Shown here: positions 48,179 to 60,530 of the stretch, one piece after another
How the letters are laid out: every line of letters starts with the position of its first letter
How positions within the stretch are numbered: position 1 is the stretch's first letter
Origin: Membranipora membranacea
Lineage: Eukaryota; Bryozoa; Gymnolaemata; Cheilostomatida; Membraniporidae
NCBI GenBank assembly: GCA_914767715.1
Contig: OU612067.1
Coordinates: 20,620,162 to 20,684,161, forward strand
Length of the DNA stretch: 64,000 bases
Direction of reading: 5' to 3'
The notes under the pieces: generated by a model
The model's database searches: none
What the model saw: the letters and a program-made list of their open reading frames with translations, nothing else
What the model was told of the DNA's origin: nothing
Translations under genes and position numbers: made by a program

Positions 48179-50514
48179 ATGAGGCCAATGAGGCCATCAA
48201 CTGGTCCGAGTTTGAAAGAATTCCGATGGCTATTTAAATTTTTTACCCTGCGTTTGGCATGTTTTTAATGACAAAAGTGGCCCTCGTTAAAAATGTCGCT
48301 GACGCCAAACTAAAAGGGGCAGCCCCAAACGGGTTTCAGTTCCAAAGTCAGCATGAAATTCCCCACGGTTTACAGTAGGTTAGGAGGAAATCTATTTTTT
48401 GAACTGGCCGTGAAAAAGCAAAGGGTCCCCCCTTTGTTACTTTTTTTAATTTTAAAGTCGCTCTCATTTCCGTTTTATTTATCGTAGGATCTTCATATTC
48501 TGGAATTTGAATGAGGCCAATGAGGCCATCAACTGGTCCGAGTTTGAGAGAATTCCGATGGATATTTAACTTTTTTACCCTGCGTTTGGCATGTTTTTTA
48601 ATGACAAAAGTGGCCCTCGTTAAAAGTGTCGCTGACGCCAAACTAAAAGGGGCAGCCCCAAACGGGTTTCAGTTCCAAAGTCAGCATGAAATTCCCCACG
48701 GTTTACAGTAGGTTAGGAGGAAATCTATTTTTTGAACTGGCCGTAAAAAAAGCAAATGGTACCCCCTTTGTTACTTTTTTTAATTTTAAAGTCGCTCTCA
48801 TTTCCGTTCTATTTATCGTAGGATCTTCATATTCTGGAATTTGAATGAGGCCAATGAGGCCATCAACTGGTCCGAGTTTGAAAGAATTCCGATGGCTATT
48901 TAAATTTTTTACCCTGCGTTTGGCATGTTTTTTAATGACAAAAGTGGCCCTCGTTAAAAATGTCGCTGACGCCAAACTAAAAGGGGCAGCCCCAAACGGG
49001 TTTCAGTTCCAAAGTCAGCATGAAATTCCCCACGGTTTACAGTAGGTTAGGAGGAAATCTATTTTTTGAACTGGCCGTAAAAAAAGCAAAGGGTCCCCCC
49101 TTTGTTACTTTTTTTAATTTTAAAGTCCCTCTCATTTCCGTTCTATTTATCGTAGGATCTTCATATTCTGGAATTTGAATGAGGCCAATGAGGCCATCAA
49201 CTGGTCCGAGTTTGAGAGAATTCCGATGGATATTTAAATTTTTTACCCTGCGTTTGGCATGTTTTTTAATGACAAAAGTGGCCCTCGTTAAAAGTGTCGC
49301 TGACGCCAAACTAAAAGGGGCAGCCCCAAACGGGTTTCAGTTCCAAAGTCAGCATGAAATTCCCAACGGTTTACAGTAGGTTAGGAGGAAATCTATTTTT
49401 TGAACTGGCCGTAAAAAAAGCAAATGGTCCCCCCTTTGTTACTTTTTTTAATTTTAAAGTCGCTCTCATTTCCGTTCTATTTATCGTAGGATCTTCATAT
49501 TCTGGAATTTGAATGAGGCCGATGAGGCCATCAACTGGTCCGAGTTTGAAAGAATTCCGATGGCTATTTAAATTTTTTACCCTGCGTTTGGCATGTTTTT
49601 TAATGACAAAAGTGGCCCTCGTTAAAAATGTCGCTGACGCCAAACTAAAAGGGGCAGCCCCAAACGGGTTTCAGTTCCAAAGTCAGCATGAAATTCCCCA
49701 CGGTTTACAGTAGGTTAGGAGGAAATCTATTTTTTGAACTGGCCGTAAAAAAAGCAAAGGGTCCCCCCTTTGTTACTTTTTTTAATTTTAAAGTCGCTCT
49801 CTTTTCTGTTCTATTTATTGTAGGATCTTCATATTCTGGAATTTGAATGAGGCCAATGAGGCCATCAACTGGTCCGAGTTTGAGAGAATTCCGATGGATA
49901 TTTAAATTTTTTACCCTGCGTTTGGCATGTTTTTTAATGACAAAAGTGGCCCTCGTTAAAAGTGTCGCTGACGCCAAACTAAAAGGGGCAGCCCCAAACG
50001 GGTTTCAGTTCCAAAGTCAGCATGAAATTCCCCACGGATTACAGTAGGTTAGGAGGAAATCTATTTTTTGAACTGGCCGTAAAAAAAGCAAAGGGTCCCC
50101 CCTTTGTTACTTTTTTTAATTTTAAAGTCGCTCTCATTTCCGTTCTATTTATCGTAGGATCTTCATATTCTGGAATTTGAATGAGGCCAATGAGGCCATC
50201 AACTGGTCCGAGTTTGAGAGAATTCCGATGGATATTTAAATTTTTTACCCTGCGTTTGGCATGTTTTTTAATGACAAAAGTGGCCCTCGTTAAAAGTGTC
50301 GCTGACGCCAAACTAAAAGGGGCAGCCCCAAACGGGTTTCAGTTCCAAAGTCAGCATGAAATTCCCCACGGTTTACAGTAGGTTAGGAGGAAATCTATTT
50401 TTTGAACTGGCCGTAAAAAAAGCAAAGGGTCCCCCCTTTGTTACTTTTTTTAATTTTAAAGTCGCTCTCATTTCCGTTCTATTTATCGTAGGATCTTCAT
50501 ATTCTGGAATTTGA
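48179..50514. repeat. Second HOR family, unit 2 (7 monomers)
   Basis: Starts with the same T5 and ccgtgaaaaagc pair (near 48260 and 48410). It is followed in order by caaatggtacccc (near 48754), attcccaacgg (near 49363), caaatggtcccccc (near 49423) and the ctctcttttctg haplotype (near 49797). Length is 2336 bp. Confidence 0.85.
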
Positions 50515-53500
50515 ATGAGGCCAATGAGGCCATCAACTGGTCCGAGTTTGAAAGAATTCCGATGGCTATTTAAATTTTTTACCCTGCGTTTGGCATGTTT
50601 TTAATGACAAAAGTGGCCCTCGTTAAAAATGTCGCTGACGCCAAACTAAAAGGGGCAGCCCCAAACGGGTTTCAGTTCCAAAGTCAGCATGAAATTCCCC
50701 ACGGTTTACAGTAGGTTAGGAGGAAATCAATTTTTTGAACTGGCCGTGAAAAAGCAAAGGGTCCCCCCTTTGTTACTTTTTTTAATTTTAAAGTCGCTCT
50801 CATTTCCGTTTTATTTATCGTAGGATCTTCATATTCTGGAATTTGAATGAGGCCAATGAGGCCATCAACTGGTCCGAGTTTGAGAGAATTCCGATGGATT
50901 TTTAAATTTTTTACCCTGCGTTTGGCATGTTTTTTAATGACAAAAGTGGCCCTCGTTAAAAGTGTCGCTGACGCCAAACTAAAAGGGGCAGCCCCAAACG
51001 GGTTTCAGTTCCAAAGTCAGCATGAAATTCCCCACGGTTTACAGTAGGTTAGGAGGAAATCTATTTTTTGAACTGGCCGTAAAAAAAGCAAATGGTACCC
51101 CCTTTGTTACTTTTTTTAATTTTAAAGTCGCTCTCATTTCCGTTCTATTTATCGTAGGATCTTCATATTCTGGAATTTGAATGAGGCCAATGAGGCCATC
51201 AACTGGTCCGAGTTTGAAAGAATTCCGATGGCTATTTAAATTTTTTACCCTGCGTTTGGCATGTTTTTTAATGACAAAAGTGGCCCTCGTTAAAAATGTC
51301 GCTGACGCCAAACTAAAAGGGGCAGCCCCAAACGGGTTTCAGTTCCAAAGTCAGCATGAAATTCCCCACGGTTTACAGTAGGTTAGGAGGAAATCTATTT
51401 TTTGAACTGGCCGTAAAAAAAGCAAAGGGTCCCCCCTTTGTTACTTTTTTAAATTTTAAAGTCGCTCTCATTTCCGTTCTATTTATCGTAGGATCTTCAT
51501 ATTCTGGAATTTGAATGAGGCCAATGAGGCCATCAACTGGTCCGAGTTTGAGAGAATTCCGATGGATATTTAAATTTTTTACCCTGCGTTTGGCATGTTT
51601 TTTAATGACAAAAGTGGCCCTCGTTAAAAGTGTCGCTGACGCCAAACTAAAAGGGGCAGCCCCAAACGGGTTTCAGTTCCAAAGTCAGCATGAAATTCCC
51701 AACGGTTTACAGTAGGTTAGGAGGAAATCTATTTTTTGAACTGGCCGTAAAAAAAGCAAATGGTCCCCCCTTTGTTACTTTTTTTAATTTTAAAGTCGCT
51801 CTCATTTCCGTTCTATTTATCGTAGGATCTTCATATTCTGGAATTTGAATGAGGCCGATGAGGCCATCAACTGGTCCGAGTTTGAAAGAATTCCGATGGC
51901 TATTTAAATTTTTTACCCTGCGTTTGGCATGTTTTTTAATGACAAAAGTGGCCCTCGTTAAAAATGTCGCTGACGCCAAACTAAAAGGGGCAGCCCCAAA
52001 CGGGTTTCAGTTCCAAAGTCAGCATGTAATTCCCCACGGTTTACAGTAGGTTAGGAGGAAATCTATTTTTTGAACTGGCCGTAAAAAAAGCAAAGGGTCC
52101 CCCCTTTGTTACTTTTTTTAATTTTAAAGTCGCTCTCATTTCCGTTCTATTTATCGTAGGATCTTCATATTCTGTAATTTGAATGAGGCCAATGAGGCCA
52201 TCAACTGGTCCGAGTCTGAGAGAATTCCGATGGCTATTTAAATTTTTTACCCTGCGTTTGGCATGTTTTTTAATGACAAAAGTGGCCCTCGTTAAAAATG
52301 TCGCTGACGCCAAACTAAAAGGGGCAGCCCCAAACGGGTTTCAGTTCCAAAGTCAGCATGAAATTCCCCACGGTTTACAGTAGGTTAGGAGGAAATCTAT
52401 TTTTTGAACTGGCCGTAAAAAAAGCAAAGGGTCCCCCCTTTGTTACTTTTTTTAATTTTAAAGTCGCTCTCTTTTCTGTTCTATTTATTGTAGGATCTTC
52501 ATATTCTGGAATTTGAATGAGGCCAATGAGGCCATCAACTGGTCCGAGTTTGAGAGAATTCCGATGGATATTTAAATTTTTTACCCTGCGTTTGGCATGT
52601 TTTTTAATGACAAAAGTGGCCCTCGTTAAAAGTGTCGCTGACGCCAAACTAAAAGGGGCAGCCCCAAACGGGTTTCAGTTCCAAAGTCAGCATGAAATTC
52701 CCCACGGTTTACAGTAGGTTAGGAGGAAATCTATTTTTTGAACTGGCCGTAAAAAAAGCAAAGGGTCCCCCCTTTGTAACTTTTTTTAATTTTAAAGTCG
52801 CTCTCATTTCCGTTCTATTTATCGTAGGATCTTCATATTCTGTAATTTGAATGAGGCCAATGAGGCCATCAACTGGTCCGAGTTTGAGAGAATTCCGATG
52901 GATATTTAAATTTTTTACCCTGCGTTTGGCATGTTTTTTAATGACAAAAGTGGCCCTCGTTAAAAGTGTCGCTGACGCCAAACTAAAAGGGGCAGCCCCA
53001 AACGGGTTTCAGTTCCAAAGTCAGCATGAAATTCCCCACGGTTTACAGTAGGTTAGGAGGAAATCTATTTTTTGAACTGGCCGTAAAAAAAGCAAAGGGT
53101 CCCCCCTTTGTTACTTTTTTTAATTTTAAAGTCGCTCTCATTTCCGTTCTATTTATCGTAGGATCTTCATATTCTGGAATTTGAATGAGGCCAATGAGGC
53201 CATCAACTGGTCCGAGTTTGAGAGAATTCCGATGGATATTTAAATTTTTTACCCTGCGTTTGGCATGTTTTTTAATGACAAAAGTGGCCCTCGTTAAAAG
53301 TGTCGCTGACGCCAAACTAAAAGGGGCAGCCCCAAACGGGTTTCAGTTCCAAAGTCAGCATGAAATTCCCCACGGTTTACAGTAGGTTAGGAGGAAATCT
53401 ATTTTTTGAACTGGCCGTAAAAAAAGCAAAGGGTCCCCCCTTTGTTACTTTTTTTAATTTTAAAGTCGCTCTCATTTCCGTTCTATTTATCGTAGGATCT

Positions 53501-53518
53501 TCATATTCTGGAATTTGA
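50515..53518. repeat. Second HOR family, unit 3 (9 monomers)
   Basis: Same opening pair (near 50600 and 50745), then caaatggtacccc (51090), attcccaacgg (51697) and caaatggtcccccc (51759), as in unit 2. It then diverges: a recombinant monomer with gtccgagtctgag and ctgtaatttg (52183), also present in unit 1 at 46509, is inserted before the ctctcttttctg monomer (52517). Length is 3004 bp. Confidence 0.85.
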
Positions 53519-54518
53519 ATGAGGCCAATGAGGCCATCAACTGGTCCGAGTTTGAAAGAATTCCGATGGCTATTTAAATTTTTTACCCTGCGTTTGGCAT
53601 GTTTTTAATGACAAAAGTGGCCCTCGTTAAAAATGTCGCTGACGCCAAACTAAAAGGGGCAGCCCCAAACGGGTTTCAGTTCCAAAGTCAGCATGAAATT
53701 CCCCACGGTTTACAGTAGGTTAGGAGGAAATCTATTTTTTGAACTGGCCGTGAAAAAGCAAAGGGTCCCCCCTTTGTTACATTTTTTAATTTTAAAGTCG
53801 CTCTCATTTCCGTTTTATTTTTCGTAGGATCTTCATATTCTGGAATTTGAATGAGGCCAATGAGGCCATCAACTGGTCCGAGTTTGAGAGAATTCCGATG
53901 GATATTTAAATTTTTTACCCTGCGTTTGGCATGTTTTTTAATGACAAAAGTGGCCCTCGTTAAAAGTGTCGCTGACGCCAAACTAAAAGGGGCAGCCCCA
54001 AACGGGTTTCAGTTCCAAAGTCAGCATGAAATTCCCAACGGTTTACAGTAGGTTAGGAGGAAATCTATTTTTTGAACTGGCCGTAAAAAAAGCAAATGGT
54101 ACCCCCTTTGTTACTTTTTTTAATTTTAAAGTCGCTCTCATTTCCGTTCTATTTATCGTAGGATCTTCATATTCTGGAATTTGAATGAGGCCGATAAGGC
54201 CATCAACTGGTCCGAGTTTGAAAGAATTCCGATGGCTATTTAAATTTTTTACCCTGCGTTTGGCATGTTTTTTAATGACAAAAGTGGCCCTCGTTAAAAA
54301 TGTCGCTGACGCCAAACTAAAAGGGGCAGCCCCAAACGGGTTTCAGTTCCAAAGTCAGCATGAAATTCCCCACGGTTTACAGTAGGTTAGGAGGAAATCT
54401 ATTTTTTGAACTGGCCGTAAAAAAAGCAAAGGGTCCCCCCTTTGTTACTTTTTTTAATTTTAAAGTCGCTCTCATTTCCGTTCTATTTATCGTAGGATCT
54501 TCATATTCTGGAATTTGA

Positions 54519-55520
54519 ATGAGGCCGATAAGGCCATCAACTGGTCCGAGTTTGAAAGAATTCCTATGGCTATTTAAATTTTTTACCCTGCGTTTGGCAT
54601 GTTTTTTAATGACAAAAGTGGCCCTCGTTAAAAATGTCGCTGACGCCAAACTAAAAGGGGCAGCCCCAAACGGGTTTCAGTTCCAAAGTCAGCATGAAAT
54701 TCCCCACGGTTTACAGTAGGTTAGGAGGAAATCTATTTTTTGAACTGGCCGTAAAAAAAGCAAAGGGTCCCCCCTTTGTTACTTTTTTAAATTTTAAAGT
54801 CGCTCTCATTTCCGTTCTATTTATCGTAGGATCTTCATATTCTGTAATTTGAATGAGGCCAATGAGGCCATCAACTGGTCCGAGTTTGAGAGAATTCCGA
54901 TGGATATTTAAATTTTTTACCCTGCATTTGGCATGTTTTTTAATGACAAAAGTGGCCCTCGTTAAAAGTGTCGCTGACGCCAAACTAAAAGGGGCAGCCC
55001 CAAACGGGTTTCAGTTCCAAAGTCAGCATGAAATTCCCAACGGTTTACAGTAGGTTAGGAGGAAATCTATTTTTTGAACTGGCCGTAAAAAAAGCAAATG
55101 GTCCCCCCTTTGTTACTTTTTTTAATTTTAAAGTCGCTCTCATTTCCGTTCTATTTATCGTAGGATCTTCATATTCTGGAATTTGAATGAGGCCGATGAG
55201 GCCATCAACTGGTCCGAGTTTGAAAGAATTCCGATGGCTATTTAAATTTTTTACCCTGCGTTTGGCATGTTTTTTAATGACAAAAGTGGCCCTCGTTAAA
55301 AATGTCGCTGACGCCAAACTAAAAGGGGCAGCCCCAAACGGGTTTCAGTTCCAAAGTCAGCATGAAATTCCCCACGGTTTACAGTAGGTTAGGAGGAAAT
55401 CTATTTTTTGAACTGGCCGTAAAAAAAGCAAAGGGTCCCCCCTTTGTTACTTTTTTTAATTTTAAAGTCGCTCTCATTTCCGTTCTATTTATCGTAGGAT
55501 CTTCATATTCTGGAATTTGA
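54519..55520. repeat. 1002-bp trimer, copy 1
   Basis: Three monomers with gaggccgataaggcc plus attcctatggc, then ctgtaatttg plus ccctgcatttgg plus attcccaacgg, then caaatggtcccccc plus gaggccgatgagg. By eye they are the same, marker for marker, as 55521-56522. I saw no difference, so the duplication looks very recent or could reflect an assembly artefact. Confidence 0.85.
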
Positions 55521-56522
55521 ATGAGGCCGATAAGGCCATCAACTGGTCCGAGTTTGAAAGAATTCCTATGGCTATTTAAATTTTTTACCCTGCGTTTGGC
55601 ATGTTTTTTAATGACAAAAGTGGCCCTCGTTAAAAATGTCGCTGACGCCAAACTAAAAGGGGCAGCCCCAAACGGGTTTCAGTTCCAAAGTCAGCATGAA
55701 ATTCCCCACGGTTTACAGTAGGTTAGGAGGAAATCTATTTTTTGAACTGGCCGTAAAAAAAGCAAAGGGTCCCCCCTTTGTTACTTTTTTAAATTTTAAA
55801 GTCGCTCTCATTTCCGTTCTATTTATCGTAGGATCTTCATATTCTGTAATTTGAATGAGGCCAATGAGGCCATCAACTGGTCCGAGTTTGAGAGAATTCC
55901 GATGGATATTTAAATTTTTTACCCTGCATTTGGCATGTTTTTTAATGACAAAAGTGGCCCTCGTTAAAAGTGTCGCTGACGCCAAACTAAAAGGGGCAGC
56001 CCCAAACGGGTTTCAGTTCCAAAGTCAGCATGAAATTCCCAACGGTTTACAGTAGGTTAGGAGGAAATCTATTTTTTGAACTGGCCGTAAAAAAAGCAAA
56101 TGGTCCCCCCTTTGTTACTTTTTTTAATTTTAAAGTCGCTCTCATTTCCGTTCTATTTATCGTAGGATCTTCATATTCTGGAATTTGAATGAGGCCGATG
56201 AGGCCATCAACTGGTCCGAGTTTGAAAGAATTCCGATGGCTATTTAAATTTTTTACCCTGCGTTTGGCATGTTTTTTAATGACAAAAGTGGCCCTCGTTA
56301 AAAATGTCGCTGACGCCAAACTAAAAGGGGCAGCCCCAAACGGGTTTCAGTTCCAAAGTCAGCATGAAATTCCCCACGGTTTACAGTAGGTTAGGAGGAA
56401 ATCTATTTTTTGAACTGGCCGTAAAAAAAAGCAAAGGGTCCCCCCTTTGTTACTTTTTTTAATTTTAAAGTCGCTCTCATTTCCGTTCTATTTATCGTAG
56501 GATCTTCATATTCTGGAATTTG
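55521..56522. repeat. 1002-bp trimer, copy 2
   Basis: Repeats 54519-55520 with all private markers in the same order (attcctatggc near 55563, ccctgcatttgg near 55924, attcccaacgg near 56036). It is followed by a monomer with an A8 run near 56424. Confidence 0.85.
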
Positions 56523-57191
56523 AATGAGGCCAATGAGGCCATCAACTGGTCCGAGTTTGAGAGAATTCTGATGGATATTTAAATTTTTTACCCTGTTTTT
56601 GGCATGTTTTTTAATGACAAAAGTGGCCCTCGTTAAAAGTGTCGCTGACGCCAAATTAAAAGGTGCAGCCCCAAACGGGTTTAAGTTCCAAAGTCAGCAT
56701 GAAATTCCCCACGGTTTACAGTAGTTTAGGAGGAAATCTATTTTTTGAACTGGCCGTAAAAAAAGCAAAGGGTCCCACCTTTGTTACTTTTTTTAATTTT
56801 AAAGTCGCTCTCATTTCCGTTCTATTTATCGTAGGATCTTCATATTCTGGAATTTGAATGAGGCCATTGAGGCCATCAACTGGTCCGAGTTTGAGAGAAT
56901 TCCGATAGATATTTAAATTTTTTACCCTGCGTTTGGCATGTTTTTTAATGACAAAAGTGGCCCTCGTTAAAAATATCGCTGACGCCAAACTAAAAGGGGC
57001 AGCCCCAAACGGGTTTCAGTTCCAAAGTCAGCATGAAATTCCCCACGGTTTACAGTAGGTTAGGAGGAAATCTATTTTTTGAACTGGCCGTAAAAAAAGC
57101 AAAGGGTACCCCCTTTGTTACTTTTTTTAATTTTAAAGTCGCTCTCATTTCCGTTCTATTTATCGTAACATCTTCATATTCTGGAATTTGA

Positions 57192-60100
57192 ATGAGGCCA
57201 ATGAGGCCATCAACTGGTCCCAGTTTGAAAGAATTCCGATGGCTATTTAAATTTTTTACCCTGCGTTTGGCATGTTTTTAATGACAAAAGTGGCCCTCGT
57301 TAAAAATGTCGCTGACGCCAAACTAAAAGGGGCAGCCCCAAACGGGTTTCAGTTCCAAAGTCAGCATGAAATTCCCCACGGTTTACAGTAGGTTAGGAGG
57401 AAATCTATTTTTTGAACTGGCCGTGAAAAAGCAAAGGGTCCCCCCCTTTGTTACTTTTTTTAATTTTAAAGTCGCTCTCATTTCCGTTTTATTTATCGTA
57501 GGATCTTCATATTCTGGAATTTGAATGAGGCCAATGAGGCCATCAACTGATCCGAGTTTGAGAGAATTCCGATGGATATTTAAATTTTTTACCCTGCGTT
57601 TGGCATGTTTTTTAATGACAAAAGTGGCCCTCGTTAAAAGTGTCGCTGACGCCAAACTAAAAGGGGCAGCCCCAAACGGGTTTCAGTTCCAAAGTCAGCA
57701 TGAAATTCCCCACGGTTTACAGTAGGTTAGGAGGAAATCTATTTTTTGAACTGGCCGTAAAAAAAGCAAATGGTCCCCCCTTTGTTACTTTTTTTAATTT
57801 TAAAGTCGCTCTCATTTCCGTTCTATTTATCGTAGGATCTTCATATTCTGGAATTTGAATGAGGCCGATGAGGCCATCAACTGGTCCGAGTTTGAAAGAA
57901 TTCCGATGGCTATTTAAATTTTTTACCCTGCGTTTGGCATGTTTTTTAATGACAAAAGTGGCCCTCGTTAAAAATGTCGCTGACGCCAAACTAAAAGGGG
58001 CAGCCCCAAACGGGTTTCAGTTCCAAAGTCAGCATGAAATTCCCCACGGTTTACAGTAGGTTAGGAGGAAATCTATTTTTTGAACTGGCCGTAAAAAAAG
58101 CAAAGGGTCCCCCCTTTGTTACTTTTTTTAATTTTAAAGTCGCTCTCATTTCCGTTTTATTTATTGTAGGATCTTCATATTCTGGAATTTGAATGAGGCC
58201 AATGAGGCCATCAACTGGTCCTAGTTTGAAAGAATTCCGATGGCTATTTAAATTTTTTACCCTGCGTTTGGCATGTTTTTTAATGACAAAAGTGGCCCTC
58301 GTTAAAAATGTCGCTGACGCCAAACTAAAAGGGGCAGCCCCAAACGGGTTTCAGTTCCAAAGTCAGCATGAAATTCCCCACGGTTTACAGTAGGTTAGGA
58401 GGAAATCTATTTTTGAACTGGCCGTAAAAAAAGCAAAGGGCCCCCCCTTTGTTACTGTTTTTACTTTTAAAGTCGCTCTCATTTCCGTTCTATTTATCGT
58501 AAGATCTTCATATTCTGGAATTTGAATGAGGCCAATGAGGCCATCAACTGGTCCGAGTTTGAGAGAATTCTGATGGATATTTAAATTTTTTACCCTGCGT
58601 TTGGCATGTTTTTTAATGACAAAAGTGGCCCTCGTTAAAAGTGTCGCTGACGCCAAACTAAAAGGGGCAGCCCCAAACGGGTTTCAGTTCCAAAGTCAGC
58701 ATGAAATTCCCCACGGTTTACAGTAGGTTAGGAGGAACTCTATTTTTTGAACTGGCCGTAAAAAAAGCAAAGGGTCCCCCCTTTGTTACTTTTTTTAATT
58801 TTAAAGTCGCTCTCATTTCCGTTCTATTTATCGTAGGATATTCATATTCTGGAATTTGAATGAGGCCAATGAGGCCATCAACTGGTTCGAGTTTGAGAGA
58901 ATTGCGATGGATATTTAAATTTTTTACCCTGCGTTTGGCATGTTTTTTAATGACAAAAGTGGGCCTCGTTAAAAATTTCGCTGACGCCAAACTAAAAGGG
59001 GCAGCCCCAAACGGGTTTCAGTTCCAAAGTCAGCATGAAATTCCCCACGGTTTACAGTAGGTTAGGAGGAAATCTATTTTTTGAACTGGCCGTAAAAAAA
59101 GCAAAGGGTCCCCCCTTTGTTACTTTTTTTAATTTTAAAGTCGCTCTCAGTTCCGTTCTATTTATCGTAGGATCTTCATATTCTGGAAATTGAATGAGGC
59201 CGATAAGGCCATCAACTGGTCCGAGCTTGAGAGAATTCCGATGGCTATTTAAATTTTTTACCCTGCGTTTGGCATGTTTTTTAATGACAAAAGTGGCCCT
59301 CGTTAAAAATGTCGCTGACGCCAAACTAAAAGGGGCAGCCCCAAACGGGTTTCAGTTCCAAAGTCAGCATGAAATTCCCCACGGTTTACAGTAGGTTAGG
59401 AGGAAATCTATTTTTTGAACTGGCCGTAAAAAAAGCAAAGGGTCCCCCCTTTGTTACTTTTTTTAATTTTAAAGTCGCTCTCATTTCCGTTCTATTTATC
59501 GTAGGATCTTCATATTCTGGAATTTGAATGAGGCTAATGAGGCCATCAACTGGTCCGGGTTTGAAAGAATTCCGATGGCTATTTAAATTTTTTACCCTGC
59601 GTTTGGCATGTTTTTTAATGACAAAAGTGGCCCTCGTTAAAAATGTCGCTGACGCCAAACTAAAAGGGGCAGCCCCAAACGGGTTTCAGTTCCAAAGTCA
59701 GCATGAAATTCCCCACGGTTTACAGTAGGTTAGGAGGAAATCTATTTTTTGAACTGGCCGTAAAAAAAGCAAAGGGTCCCCCCTTTGTTACTTTTTTTAA
59801 ATTTAAAGTCGCTCTCATTTCCGTTCTATTTATCGTAGGATCTTCATATTCTGGAATTTGAATGAAGCCAATGAGGCCATCAACTGGTCCGAGTTTGAAA
59901 GAATTCCGATGGCTATTTAAATTTTTTACCCTGCGTTTGGCATGTTTTTTAATGACAAAAGTGGCCCTCGTTAAAAATGTCGCTGACGCAAAACTAAAAG
60001 GGGCAGCCCCAAACGGGTTTCAGTTCCAAAGTCAGCATGAAATTCCCCACGGTTTACAGTAGGTTAGGAGGAAATCTATTTTTTGAACTGGCCGTAAAAA

Positions 60101-60195
60101 AAGCAAAGGGTCCCCCCTTTGTTACTTTTTTTAAATTTAAAGTCGCTCTCATTTCCGTTCTATTTATCGTAGGATCTTCATATTCTGGAATTTGA
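57192..60195. repeat. Diverged domain with fifth marker pair and B-B-A recombinants
   Basis: Monomers 172-180. The T5 and ccgtgaaaaagc pair recurs at 57275 and 57424 (with a C7 run), followed by caaatggtcccccc. The copy at 58860 has ggttcgagtttgag, gaattgcgatgg and gtgggcctcg, and is B at sites 1 and 2 but A at site 3. The copy at 59194 is B at site 1 and A at the other two. Private substitutions are denser here than in the HOR domains. No gene. Confidence 0.8.
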
Positions 60196-60530
60196 ATGAA
60201 GCCAATGAGGCCATCAACTGGTCCGAGTTTGAAAGAATTCCGATGGCTATTTAAATTTTTTACCCTGCGTTTGGCATGTTTTTTAATGACAAAAGTGGCC
60301 CTCGTTAAAAATGTCGCTGACGCAAAACTAAAAGGGGCAGCCCCAAACGGGTTTCAGTTCCAAAGTCAGCATGAAATTCCCCACGGTTTACAGTAGGTTA
60401 GGAGGAAATCTATTTTTTGAACTGGCCGTAAAAAAAAGCAAAGGGTCCCCCCTTTGTTACTTTTTTTAATTTTAAAGTCGCTCTCATTTCCGTTCTATTT
60501 ATCGTAGGATCTTCATATTCTGGAATTTGA
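59862..60530. repeat. Single-monomer tandem duplication
   Basis: Monomers at 59862 and 60196 both carry gaatgaagccaatgagg and gacgcaaaactaaaag, and both are preceded by tttttaaatttaaagtc. I see no difference between them over a full 334-bp period, apart from an A8 run after the second. This is the smallest duplication step seen in the window. Confidence 0.85.

Larger units (their letters stand above)
53519..57191. repeat. Second HOR family, unit 4 (11 monomers, nested trimer)
   Basis: Opens with the T5 and ccgtgaaaaagc pair (near 53603 and 53750) and caaatggtacccc (near 54095), then contains a trimer repeated twice (54519-55520 and 55521-56522). It lacks the ctctcttttctg haplotype. The last monomers are more diverged (ccctgtttttggc, aaattaaaaggtg, gatagatattt, aaaaatatcgc) and lead into a fifth opening pair at 57192. 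Confidence 0.82.

Noticed and set aside
58881-58895. Pol III B-box-like ggttcgagttt (also near 10815, 42528 and 60555)
   Set aside because: It matches about 9 of 11 box positions only in rare variants. The usual form is ggtccgagttt, and I see no convincing A box at suitable spacing. Chance similarity is more likely than a tRNA-derived element.
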